Position numbers and translations under genes: made by a program. The notes below the pieces were generated by a model. The model was not told where the DNA came from. It made no database searches and was given only the letters and a program-made list of their open reading frames with translations. Below, piece after piece: positions 13,076-33,139 of a stretch of DNA of 64,000 nucleotides (the first letter of the stretch is position 1; every line of letters begins with the position of its first letter). Origin of the DNA: Imbricaverruca yamaguchii (taxonomy: Eukaryota > Arthropoda > Thecostraca > Neoverrucidae); contig JAOTOL010001305.1 in the NCBI GenBank assembly GCA_034440575.1, forward strand, positions 291,001 through 355,000, given 5' to 3'.

Positions 13076-14337
13076 ATGTCCTGTTGTTCGCTGTCGCTCT
13101 GCTGCTTACATTGCTTACTCAAGTTTATTTACTTATATACCTTATTTGATGCTTACCATGCTTACCCTAATATTTATATTTGCGACGATAAATACGGTTT
13201 CTTATGACCTGATTACTGTGATGGCGAATCCGTGTCACGTTGTATCTTATGTGAATACCAATTGTGCATCTATGTGATGACCACAGGCTATCAGACATAG
13301 TACCAGCAATAGCTAAATCCACCACAGCGAGTTTTACACAAGTAACATTTCAAAATACAATTACTTTATTTAAATAGATTTATGATGGATCTTCACTTCC
13401 GCGCGACGAAATGAATAATTTTTAGTGTACTATGGGTCACGGCAGGTCACGTGACCTCAAGTCTGCCATTTTGTAAAAATTAAATTAAATGAATGATATG
13501 TGTATATGTTATCAACCAATATATATTATTTTATATTATTGCAACCATTATATTTAAGTAATGTCACTGAATTCACTGTTGTACGGATTATTGTAGTTGC
13601 AATGATTGGCAATGGAGAGGTATGAGAAGCCAAAGGCACCTTTGCAGTGTGACCTCTTAAAAGTGTGTGAAAACTGTGACTCCTAAGCTTTGATGGAGCT
13701 AATACTTTTACAGCTGGATTCGGAATCGAAGGCAGCCTTAAAAGCCCCTTTTCGCTCATATATAAAACATTAGTGTCAAATTGTGATTTTACCGGTCGAT
13801 GTGCCGTGGAATGTCACTCCTATGGCTACCTTAATGATCCATGTGACAGCTTGTGCTCTCCTGACCACGATCTGGTCAACATACTGACCTCCTGGACGCA
13901 TTGAACCGACATTGGAAGTTTTGACGAACGTCAGACTTGATTTTTGGCGCAAAAGTATCCGTGATTGTACGTGTGCTCTCTCAGTATGTCGAAAGAGTGT
14001 CGTGCGTGCCGCAACCACAACAACGCCGACAGCAGCTGAATCGTACCCAGCCGATAACACCACTCGGCGTCTCCACTGACCGGATCAACGTCCCGCAATC
14101 ATTACGCAAGGCTGTAATCAGTCTGCCTCTGGCTGCTGTTTCCGAGGGGCCCCTGACCTGCAAAACTGCCGCGCAGATCGGCCTCGGCCACTCCTTTGAA
14201 GTGCGGCGCTGCGCCTCCCACACTGCCGCGGACTGTGTTGCGCAACCGAAGAGTCATGGATCCGACGGCAACGAGATGTCAGTGATGCCGACTTCCTGTC
14301 GCCACGCACCGATGCCTGTCCGACCACGAGCAGACAT
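13076..14337. other. No gene seen
   Basis: Apart from the AGGTCA palindrome, only AT-rich DNA and, after 13950, GC-richer DNA leading into the 36-bp array. Confidence 0.4.
13444..13457. promoter_or_regulatory. AGGTCACGTGACCT palindrome
   Basis: A perfect 14-bp palindrome made of two inverted AGGTCA nuclear-receptor half-sites with a CACGTG E-box at the centre. No gene is nearby, so use in vivo is unproven. Confidence 0.3.
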
Positions 14338-15172
14338 GGTGTGTAGCTGGTGTCTGCCCACCGTGGGTAGGAGTGGTGTGTACTGGTGTCTGCCCACCGT
14401 GGGTAGGAGTGGTGTGTACTGGTGCCCACCGTGAGCAGACGTGGTGTGTGTTGATGTCTGCCCATCGTGGGTGGGAGTGGTGTGTGTTGATGTCTGCCTA
14501 TCGTGGGTAGGAGTGGTGGGTGTTGATGTCTGCCCATCATGGGTAGGAGTGGTGTGTGTTGATGTCTGCCCATCGTGGGTAGGAGTGGTGTGTGTTGATG
14601 TCTGCCCATCGTGGGTAGGAGTGGTGTGTGTTGATGTCTGCCCATCATGGGTAGGAGTGGTGTGTGTTGATGTCTGCCCATCGTGGGTAGGAGTGGTGAG
14701 TGTTGATGTCTGTCCATCATGGGTAGGAGTGGTGTGTGTTGATGTCTGCCCATCATGGGTAGGAGTGGTGTGTGTTGATGTCTGCCCATCGTGGGTAGGA
14801 GTGGTGAGTGCTGATGTCTGCACATCGTGGGTAGGAGTGGTGTGTGTTGATGTCTGCCCATCATGGGTAGGAGTGGTGTGTGTTGATGTCTGCCCATCGT
14901 GGGTAGGAGTGGTGAGTGCTGATGTCTGCACATCGTGGGTAGGAGTGGTGTGTGTTGATGTCTGCCCATCATGGGTAGGAGTGGTGAGTGCTGATGTCTG
15001 CACATCGTGGGTAGGAGTGGTGTGTGTTGATGTCTGCACATCATGGGTAGGAGTGGTGAGTGCTGATGTCTGCACATCGTGGGTAGGAGTGGTGTGTGTT
15101 GATGTCTGCACATCATGGGTAGGTGTGATGTGTGCCGATTTCTGCCCATCGTTGGTAGGAGTAATTAGCAGA
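14338..15172 (+). repeat. 36-bp minisatellite, about 23 copies
   Basis: Unit GGTGTGTGTTGATGTCTGCC then CATCGTGGGTAGGAGT. The period is a multiple of 3, giving a Thr/His-rich minus ORF and a Val/Cys-rich plus ORF. Neither has a signal peptide or splice context. Confidence 0.95.
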
Positions 15173-15484
15173 GCGTAACACGGTTTAGATATCCATACGG
15201 AAATCCGTTTTGTACGGATAGTGGAGCGGATTAGGTATATTGTGGTAAATATAAACGGATGCGGATCGGATAACGGATTGGCTCTCCCACTTTTCTCGTG
15301 AAAGCAAAAATTGAACAATACCATCATCATTCATTCTGGTTCCCAATAACAAACTTCCATGACCATATGTGGAGATTAGTTGATGTGGAGCTGTTTAATT
15401 GTCTGACAAATATATGACGCCGCTAATCAGCAACTCTATTGTAACATCAATTGTCTCGGGAACCCTTAATGTCAAACACATGCA
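15173..15484. other. ACGGAT-rich spacer
   Basis: CGGAT words recur between 15190 and 15284; possibly a decayed short transposon. Confidence 0.3.
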
Positions 15485-15680
15485 TGTGCACCTTGAACTG
15501 AGTCAATTACTTGCTCTGTCAATTTCCAGTCATCATATTTTGGCACAATCGAGATCATTGGAACCACACTATTCGCAATGAACTCGTTGATACGCTATCA
15601 ATGATCACATTTAGCCGCCCATCCACCCACCCGTAGCCTCATCTTACCTAGATACATAAGTAGATGCCTACATATACATT
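15485..15680 (+). repeat. Dispersed repeat, copy 2
   Basis: Homologous to about 550-750: CACCTTGAACTGAG, CCAGTCATCAT, ATCAATGATCACATTTAGC and CCCATCC occur in the same order. Probably an old transposon fragment. Confidence 0.5.
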
Positions 15681-18600
15681 ATGCAGGTATATATGGCATT
15701 GTAGTAGCCACACATATAAAGTTAGACAAATGAAACTGTTCACTTACAATTCGATGGCAGAATGCAGTCAGCAACGCAATGCATGTATTGTAATGATACT
15801 GGTTTAAGAAAACAATACCACCGTCTTCTCTGGTCATCTAAAATGGGCTTATGAAATACTACAGTCGTTAAGTAAACAGTGTCACCGAAACTGGAACACA
15901 TGTTGCTTACAAACGAAGCATGTTGTCATAAAGCTGCCTATGACATCATCATGACTCCAGAAGAGGTACTAATGTATGCAAAACTTTGTGACGCACGTGT
16001 ATGTGAACCCAGTTCATGGGAATTACACCTGTGAGTGTACCTCGATTGGAATTAGTAGGATATCTGTAATTGTACTTAGATTATATAACTTTTCAGATAA
16101 ACACGCTGCGCCACACATTGTGCGAACCCACTTCTAAAGCTAATCGTAAGCATTTACATCACCAGGGCAATCATTATGCGTGGTTATATTGGCACATTCG
16201 ATGAGTCATGATTTCGTAATCTGGCAGAACATAGTCACCAATTATGAGTGGGGTAAAAAACGATTCGCTTTCTATCTTGCTATCGAATTGCACGCTCTGG
16301 CACTCGCTTTTTGTTGACAACTAGCTAGTTGTTTGAACTACATGCATAATATCGTCAAATATGAACTGTACCTCAGCATCAAATCAGAAGCATTTCTAGC
16401 AAATTGCGCTGGATATATTTCTTTAAAAAATAAGAAGAAATGATCACATGCGTAATATGCTCCGGATCCGAAAAGGGGGTCGGAAATCACAATCAACACA
16501 TGGAAAATGCACTTACGAATTTTGCAACATTATGTCCTGCAGGGTTTCCAATTAGTTTTCTCCTTGTTTACATTAAAAGCAAACAGCAAATAAAAATATG
16601 CTGCAATAGATGCAAATTTGCACAGAATAGTCTAATTCGAAGCAGTCGGAAGCAAATCATATATTGTCAGGAAGCGGTGAGGGGTGCCATGGTACTCAAT
16701 TTGAAACAAGAATTTATGAAGGGTATTTACGGCCTAAAGTAGAAACTAAATGCGAGTTTGATAGGTAGAAGAAGCGCAGGACAATAGCTGTATGAGTAAT
16801 GATGTAGACATTGTTCGTTAAGAAAAATATGCTCGTTACCATTCATTGATGGTATGGCGTAAAGCTGTGGGGTACCTCCTATCTCCCTACATTCAAATGG
16901 CTATGGTTAGCTTTCAACCCGTGGTTGTGCTTCATTATGTGTGCAACTTCTCAGCTAGGTTCCAAGATGCATGCAAGACATGTGAATTGCACTAGGGTAA
17001 AACTAACTACTCTAGGTTGGTGTATGCTTCTAAATGAATTGTTTGTGAGTCTAGCATGACACATTTATGTTATCGCGCATTGAGTCTGATATCTACCTAG
17101 GTTTATTCTAGATTGGTGCGTATTTTGTGTAAGGTATTGACATCAAATTACATGCGAACAGAGTGGGTAGTTTAAATATTTATCTTTTGAAGCTCATGTT
17201 GTTTCATTTATTTTCTTCGATTTCTTGAGTGTTGTCCCGTTTCTCGTAAGCTTTGTCATGCTCATGCACCACGAGCTAGCGTGGCTAGAGGACTGCCCAG
17301 TCTCCACGTGTCAACAGAAGTGAAACTGTTATGTTTGGTAAGGTATCATGCTGCGGATGTAAATTGTAATTCACATTTGACAACAAATGATTAAAATATT
17401 GCTAACATACTTGATAATGTGTATGGCCTGCATGCTTATGATTACTGCAAGCAATCAGGTTTTAACTACACTTCATTTTGAAAAGGGGTTGTTATCGATG
17501 GATATCTGTGTATCTGGTACGGATATTAGCAGTGATTTAGGCAGCAGCATGTCATGCGTCGATATATTTGAAGTGACGTATACATGATGATATACCGAGA
17601 CGCTTCCTTGATAGGATGACTAACCTGCTTCAGAAATGACCAGTTTGTAATTAGATTATTGGAACTATAAGCGACTTTCTGGGCGGACAGACCTCTGAGA
17701 AGCATTCTAGTGATTTTTGTTCAGAATATGCATATAATTCCATTTCCTAAATCCCAGATCGTCCGTCTCTAGATCAAGAAACCACGTCTATGCATCCTCT
17801 AGCAATGAAATTCACTGCCTGACTGGCTCTTTCATAGCCAAATATTTCGCCAGGCGGTTTGTTCTCTATTAGAAGAGTTCACGATCTTGCCAATATCATG
17901 AGGTTGATCACACCCTTGGCATAAACATGAAATAATAAGTAAGAACTCTCTTCTTCATCGATGTGTCCATTGCCAGTCGCATATATTACACTGATTATTG
18001 TTTGATTTTTATCTCGTCATTACCGGGATGTAGATCTAACTAACCTCCCCACACCGGTTTCCCACATCAGCGGATAAAAACGGTGCGCATTGGCTCGCCG
18101 CTGCTCAGCATAGCTGACGGGCAATCATGGCCGATAGGAATGTCGGAACGGTGTGCAGAAGAATGATTCCATATTTGGTCACTGACCTATGGCGTCATAA
18201 GAGGAAACGAGCTAGAACGTTTTCGTCTAAATCGTACTTTATCGGCAGTTAATAACGCATACTAATTGCAAATATAATTTTTGTTCTTGAGGGACGATAT
18301 AAACTTGATTGATTTGCTTACATAGACCATATAACCATCGAACGATCAGTCGAAGTCAGTAGCTGGCTTGACCTCAGGTGAACATCTTCGACATATAATT
18401 CACTTGGTGTTTGATATGGTTGCTGAAGTTGCGTTTGGCGTCAATCTGCACCTTTGGATGCCAGCCCGTAGTGTTCTAAGGCATAAGGTCAAAAGCTTCC
18501 AAAATGGGGTGAGCATACTGTACCAATACAACAGTTCACGAATGGGTCACTTGGTAAATACTCGCAAATTTCCAGCAACTAAAGAATACCTTAGCGCATG

Positions 18601-18951
18601 TCTTATTCACCTGTGTTAAAACCCTTACACGGTAAATAATTTCTTTTTATATTTTTCGATGGACCCGAATTTTACGAAAGCCAAGTGAACTAGGAATTGG
18701 AAATTCGAGCAGTAAGCCAAAGTCTAAAAAACGATGTAATCGTTAAAGCTGATACTATGTAACTTGCTGGTTTTTGTTTTATGTCACAAACACTCTCCGT
18801 TTGGAGACGTTGGGGCACCACAATGCACCGTGGAAGGTAGCGAAATGACGCACACGGGCAATGGCTAACTAGTGACCCATGCAGTCCCACATCTGTGACC
18901 CAGGGCAGGAAGTTAAGTTCAGAAGTATGTGGCAGACTGGAAGCGCTGCAA
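15681..18951. other. No gene seen
   Basis: Long AT-rich stretch. ORFs at 16440-16742 and 18368-18619 have no recognisable motif. Confidence 0.45.
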
Positions 18952-20000
18952 GACGACGGTGTACTGTACTGCAGCTGCACCAGCGCGAGACGGCGGTGTA
19001 CTGTACTGCAGCTGCACCAGCGCGAGACGGCGGTGTACTGTACTGCAGCTGCACCAGCGCGTGACGGCGGTGTACTGTACTGCAGCTCCACCAGCGCGAG
19101 ACGGCGGTGTACTCTACTGCAGCTGCACCAGCGCAAGACGGCGGTGTACTGTACTGCAGCTGCACCAGCGCGAGACGACGGTGTACTGTACTGCAGCTGC
19201 ACCAGCGCGAGACGGCGGTGTACTGTACTGCAGCTGCACCAGCGCGAGACGACGGTGTACTGTACTGCAGCTGCACCAGCGCGAGACGGCGGTGTACTGT
19301 ATTGCAGCTGCACCAGCGCGAGACGGCGGTGTACTGTATTGCAGCTGCACCGGCGCGAGACGGCGGTGTACTGTACTCCAGCTGCACCAGCGCGAGACGG
19401 CGGTGTACTGTACTCCAGCTGCACCAGCGCGAGACGGCGGTGTACTGTACTGCAGCTGCACCAGCGCGAGACGACGGTGTACTGTACTGCAGCTGCACCA
19501 GCGCGAGACGGCGGTGTACTGTATTGCAGCTGCACCAGCGCGAGACGGCGGTGTACTGTATTGCAGCTGCACCAGCGCGAGACGACGGTGTACTGTACTG
19601 CAGCTGCACCAGCGCGAGACGGCGGTGTACTGTACTGCAGTTGCACCAGCGCGAGACGACTGTGTACTGTACTGCAGCTGCACCAGCGCGAGACGACTGT
19701 GTACTGTACTGCAGCTGCACCAGCGCGAGACGGCGGTGTACTGTACTGCAGCTGCACCAGCGCGAGACGGCGGTGTACTGTACTGCAGCTGCACCAGCGC
19801 GAGACGGCGGTGTACTGTACTCCAGCTGCACCAGCGCGAGACGGCGGTGTACTGTACTGCAGCTGCACCAGCGCGAGACGACGGTGTACTGTACTGCAGC
19901 TGCACCAGCGCGAGACGGCGGTGTACTGTACTCCAGCTGCACCAGCGCGAGACGACGGTGTACTGTACTGCAGCTGCACCAGCGCGAGACGGCGGTGTAG
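18952..20000 (+). repeat. 37-bp minisatellite, about 28 copies
   Basis: Unit GACGGCGGTGTACTGTACTG then CAGCTGCACCAGCGCGA, with GACGAC and CTCCAG variants scattered. Almost no indels, so the array is young or homogenised. ORFs in five frames are repeat artefacts. Confidence 0.95.
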
Positions 20001-21654
20001 CAACTGCAACTATAAGTGGTGCAACGCTGCCTGGCCAGTGATCACTATCAATTCACTAGCATTGGTTTCGCTATTCCCGAATGCTCAGAAATTGTCCATT
20101 GATGTAGGCTTCGGTTTATGGCGGACGGGATCTTACCAGCGGGAATGTTTATGGATTTAAGAATACAAATCTCCAAGCAAACTGGCAACATTGAGCTTGC
20201 AACACTGCTATGAAACGGGTGCGTCTAGTTTCTTTTTGTTCTCAAAAACAAGCATTGAGATAATGACACTTTTAAAAAGAAACATCGGGTGAACTGACGT
20301 CTCCTGTTCGGTCTCTGATAATTTAGTGTCGAAACCATTCCACAAATGATGGAATATTACAAAGAAAGTGAAGTAAGCTGTCCTGCGGAATGCCTCGGAT
20401 AATGGATTTTGCCGAATCCAAGAGCGAAATATCCGAACAGCTTGAGCACGAACACTTGGGTGCAGACGCCTTTCCTTTGATGTAGACAAAATAATTACAC
20501 CAGCTTTAAAGTGCAGAATTTGCACAACATGCTATACTCTAATGCTACAGAGGGCGGTCGGTTCAGGTAGTGATTGCACCGCCCATCTCACCGGTACAAC
20601 GCAATCGTACCGCATGCTGTTTTCGACAGTCGCAATGACTCCATGCGCATCGAATGCCCCAGCACACACGGGATAGTAATGGCGTTCTGCCTGATCAAGG
20701 GTCGATTATTTTCCGGTCACACTGGGCGACCGATCGAACGACCGGATGTGGTGCGATCACCTCGGCGTCATCTGAAGATGTGGTGCCATGACCCGGTGCT
20801 ATCTGAAGATGTACCACCACCCCGGTGCCATCTGAGTAGCCAGTCTGACTCACACGAGTGGTGCCAAGTTACGCGGCTGCGTCTGTGTTTCGGCGGAGTT
20901 CACTGCGTCACGGCTGAAGCGAAGTCATTTGCGCCGGCGGACTGTTGACCGTGGTCGAGTGAGACGGAACGTACACGTGCTCGTCCTTTTCCACCATGTG
21001 GTATATTTAATTGCTTTTCGCCAGGAACTTTAGCCCATTGAGTCCATTAGCACGCGAGTAGTGACGTCACGTTCTGCGGAGTCGTGGCGTCACTTGCTGC
21101 CTGGGGCCAGTGACGCTTCGCTTCATCCCGATGCCTCACGTAATGTTTCGTGGACAATATGCGCAGATAGCACGAATGATTGGAACAAAGCGCAGCAATA
21201 CACCGGAAGCAAGATTGGCAGTATTATTATTTTGCAAGTTGTCCAATTGAAATCGTATGCTCTCTGTAATGAAATGGATAAATAGCTCATGACCCATAAT
21301 GCAGTTTTGGAATGGGCTTCATGCCCTTATGTCGCTGCATCACTTGTAGCATTCCCAATGACCACGAAATAAAGCAATGAAGAATGGTAGGTACAAATAA
21401 CGAAGAGGGAAAACAACTAAGCTCATGAAAGGTAAGCACAATGAGAACAACGGTATTCCATGCATAGCTTTTCTTCAAACGTATTTTGTATGACTTGCAG
21501 GATTATTCAGGATGTATGCTTAGCACGCGGTAAAGTCGGTGCATAATATGCTGGACGTTGGCTACACAACACAGATCACAACTTGCACGATCACTCGATG
21601 TCAGATGAGGTCATTAATCATGAGTGCAATGCATGTAGATAAAGGGTTAACTGG
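20001..21654. other. No gene seen
   Basis: Contains only the ~31-bp triplet repeats. The ORFs do not resemble known families. Confidence 0.4.
20745..20838 (+). repeat. Three imperfect ~31-bp repeats
   Basis: GATGTGGTGC(G/C)AT...CGGTG(C)CATCTGAA recurs three times. Confidence 0.5.
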
Positions 21655-21805
21655 GCCCTTACATATCAGTCCGGTGGTAAGGCGCCCGTTTCCCAACCGG
21701 AAGGCTGTGGGTTCGAGCTTCACCTGTCGCTACCCTTCGCCGGCGACCAACCTGCGTGAAATACTGGCGACATTATGTGACCCAAGCCAGTCGACGCGTC
21801 GCGAG
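21655..21805 (+). mobile_element. tRNA-derived SINE, copy 1
   Basis: The head has an A-box-like GGTGGTAAGGCGC, an anticodon-arm-like stem and a B box GGTTCGAGCT at 21710-21719. The body, CACCTGTCGCTACCCTTCGC onward, matches the body of the copy at 55.44 kb over about 90 bp. It sits roughly 350 bp upstream of the chitinase start codon. A functional tRNA is excluded because there is no acceptor-stem pairing. Confidence 0.7.
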
Positions 21806-22109
21806 GCCGGTAACCATCGCCACCCACACCACCAAACCATGGTGGTCCGTATGGCCCCTGGATGGCCATCGGATGACCACGGGGTGACCCCGGGATGACC
21901 CCGGTTGACCCCCGGATGACCCCGGGGTGCCCCGACCCAGTCGGAGCCGCCTCGTCTGCGCCACATCGGCCGGGATGTCTAACGAGCACACGCTGCGCGT
22001 CCCCGTCACGCGGCGTGACTGCGTGCCTGTGGTCTGCCGAGGCTGGCGGCGCCAGGGGAGGCTGTGACGCCCGGGGCGGCCGCCACGCTTCGGTCGGATG
22101 AGAACGCCA

Positions 22110-22117
22110 CATAAAAG
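22110..22117 (+). promoter_or_regulatory. TATA-like box of the chitinase gene
   Basis: CATAAAAG lies about 50 bp before the start codon. A start site near 22138-22142, about 30 bp downstream, would leave a 5' leader of only about 20 nt. The sequence just upstream is GC-rich with repeated GATGACCCCGG-like words (21870-21945). Inferred from spacing only. Confidence 0.45.
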
Positions 22118-22162
22118 GCGGCGCGGCCTTCCGTGCCTTAGAACACACCCTGAGAGGACACG

Positions 22163-31191
<9,029 letters not shown>

Positions 31192-31196
31192 ACCAG

Positions 31197-31340
31197 TGAC
31201 GTCACCGACTGCAGATACAGAACTGGCAGCGTCTCCGACTTGGGAGGAATAAACCAGTGACGTCACCGACTGCAGGGGATTGCACTTGTGATGTCGCCGA
31301 CTGCAGAGACAGAGCTTGTGATGGGATGCACATCCAGGAA
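31197..31340 (+). repeat. Chitinase 3' UTR with repeated TGACGTCA words and AATAAA
   Basis: Two perfect TGACGTCACCGACTGCAG copies start at 31197 and 31258, with a degenerate third at about 31289. AATAAA is at 31248-31253, about 57 bp after the stop, and is the likely polyadenylation signal. Confidence 0.6.
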
Positions 31341-32586
31341 TGCATTGTGAATGATAGAATGTACACAAGTGCAAATCAATAACGATTACACTCAGGCGCG
31401 ATTATTCTCAGACGAAATATATCACAAGCAACGAAGAGCGGGAAGCAGTTTGTCAGATCAAGGACCCATGTGTCATTACCGATTCGAAACTCACTTTTCC
31501 TCTTATTCTCACTTCTCATAACACACAGTGAAGCGCGCAAGGAGAGCACGTGGCATTAGATCCTTTCAGCCGTGCTGTGGGAGCGCTACACTTAGATGCG
31601 AGGCTCTAATTGCAGCTTACCGTGCAAATGTAGGATCACTTTTAGAATACCGCAATGTGATGTTGGTGGGTTGCAGCTAAAGCTCACAAGGTGCGGGTTA
31701 ATCGTGTGAAAAATGTATGCTTTGGCTTCAAAGTTACACCAGCGGCTACCCCACTTCTCTATCTCATGATACTTTTCACCGGCTCATCAGAATAACACCT
31801 GTATCCGCACGCAGAATCAAGCACGAACTTTTGTTCATACGTAGCATGTTCTCGGGTAAAATTTATTCAGCATACCTGACTTGTTTCTCCCTACATGCTC
31901 GGGCGCGACCGGCCCGCACACGTTACCTACTATCTCTTCCCCGTACGGGCATTAATACTGTGAACTGTGCGTTGTCGTGTAGCAAAGGCGGCCAACTCGT
32001 TTTTAGCCCCTGATCTCGTGGCAGTCGTTTTTATGACTATGCTATTAGTTAGGAACCATTCTGCGATAAATGTGCGGCAAACCGCAAACCAGCAACACCC
32101 AGTGCTTTGAAATGCTTGTTTTTCATGTTTATATGCTGGTTTCTTGTATATTAACTTTCCTTTGAAAAGTTGAATGTGTATTTTATTTTATTGTGCCTTC
32201 GCAAATCAGTGAGACGCTTGCTCCGTTGGTGATTTTACAAAAATAAATGAATAAATACAAAATATACGTCGGCTGCAAATACGTAACTCAAACATCTACT
32301 ACAGGAACCGACGTTGGAACGCAACCAACTGCATGGACGGGATTTGCGACTTCGTTGATTAGAGGGATGAAGCACAAGTTGTTATTTCGCTAGCGGCATT
32401 ATCAACTTAAGACGTGAACTAAACATGTCATCGCTTGTATGCAGAAAATAGTCCTATAGCAGGCAATTATCATCCGTTCAAACCAAAGGGAATTCAAGCC
32501 CATGTGAAAGCACTGAAGGTTATACTATGACATAAGATATGCCATAAGAAGGGTGTACGATATCTACTGAAGCTGTAGAAAACCAG
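31341..32586. other. No gene seen downstream of the chitinase
   Basis: AT-rich, with no recognisable coding or repeat signal. Confidence 0.4.
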
Positions 32587-33139
32587 TTGCAGAAAATAAA
32601 GCTGAATAAAGCGGCATCACCCGCTGACATGCATGCTGTAGTCTTAGTTGAGTGTACTCAAGTCTTAGCAGTTTCTCTTGGCGCCCTTCTTTCAGGTGAT
32701 CTTTTCAGAAGTCCAAAGTGCCTGAAGATTGATGGAATGCAAATGCATTACCATTTTCAATATGGTAATGGAAACTCTGAGAAATTACCGGAAGGTTATC
32801 CCCATTAGTTTAAAAACTGTTGGAACAACTGGTCGATGAGGATGTTTATACTTATCTTGCTGGGCATAATCTTTCGAGGGATACCCAACAAGGATTTTGA
32901 TGTGGGAGATCTTGCTTAAGTAACCTTCTGGAATTCATGAAACATGTAACCAATAAAGCTGACAATAGAAGCAGGAGAAATGAAGCCTACTTCGACTTTG
33001 GTAAGCTTTTGATAAGATTCCGCTTAAAAGTCTAGCTCATCAGCTGGAGCAGCTGATGCAGCTGATGTAATTGAGTGGGATTGGGAAAACGTTCTACGCT
33101 GGATTGAGCATGGCGAAGGAAAAACAAAGTGTAGTAGTA
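32587..33139 (+). pseudogene. CR1-like RT relic, 5' half
   Basis: Across several frames it reads NKAASPADMHA, IPISLKTV, QQGF with a stop, then CGRSCLSNLLEFMK, EAYFDFGKL and EKQSVVV. These are the RT blocks up to the one before GVPQGS. Internal stops and frameshifts mark it as old. It is cut at the TTAA where the mosaic begins. Confidence 0.7.

Noticed and set aside
12054..13277. ORFs of 290-407 residues rich in Ser, Cys, Leu, Val on both strands
   Set aside because: They are translations of the 14-bp minisatellite, open in several frames at once, with no signal peptide, domain or splice context.
14254..15330. 358-residue Thr/His-repeat ORF on the minus strand as a mucin-like gene
   Set aside because: The period is a multiple of 3, so frames stay open on both strands. 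There is no signal peptide and no conserved flanking exon.
18952..20000. Regular 37-bp array as a possible CRISPR
   Set aside because: There are no spacers: units abut directly. The window is eukaryotic.
18690..20160. Eight overlapping ORFs up to 439 residues, all built from the same repeat words
   Set aside because: A 37-bp repeat without stops keeps nearly every frame open. Codon phase rotates each unit, so no protein is implied.
21671..21730. tRNA gene
   Set aside because: A and B boxes are present but the acceptor stem does not pair, and the sequence continues into a body shared with another copy; it is a SINE head.
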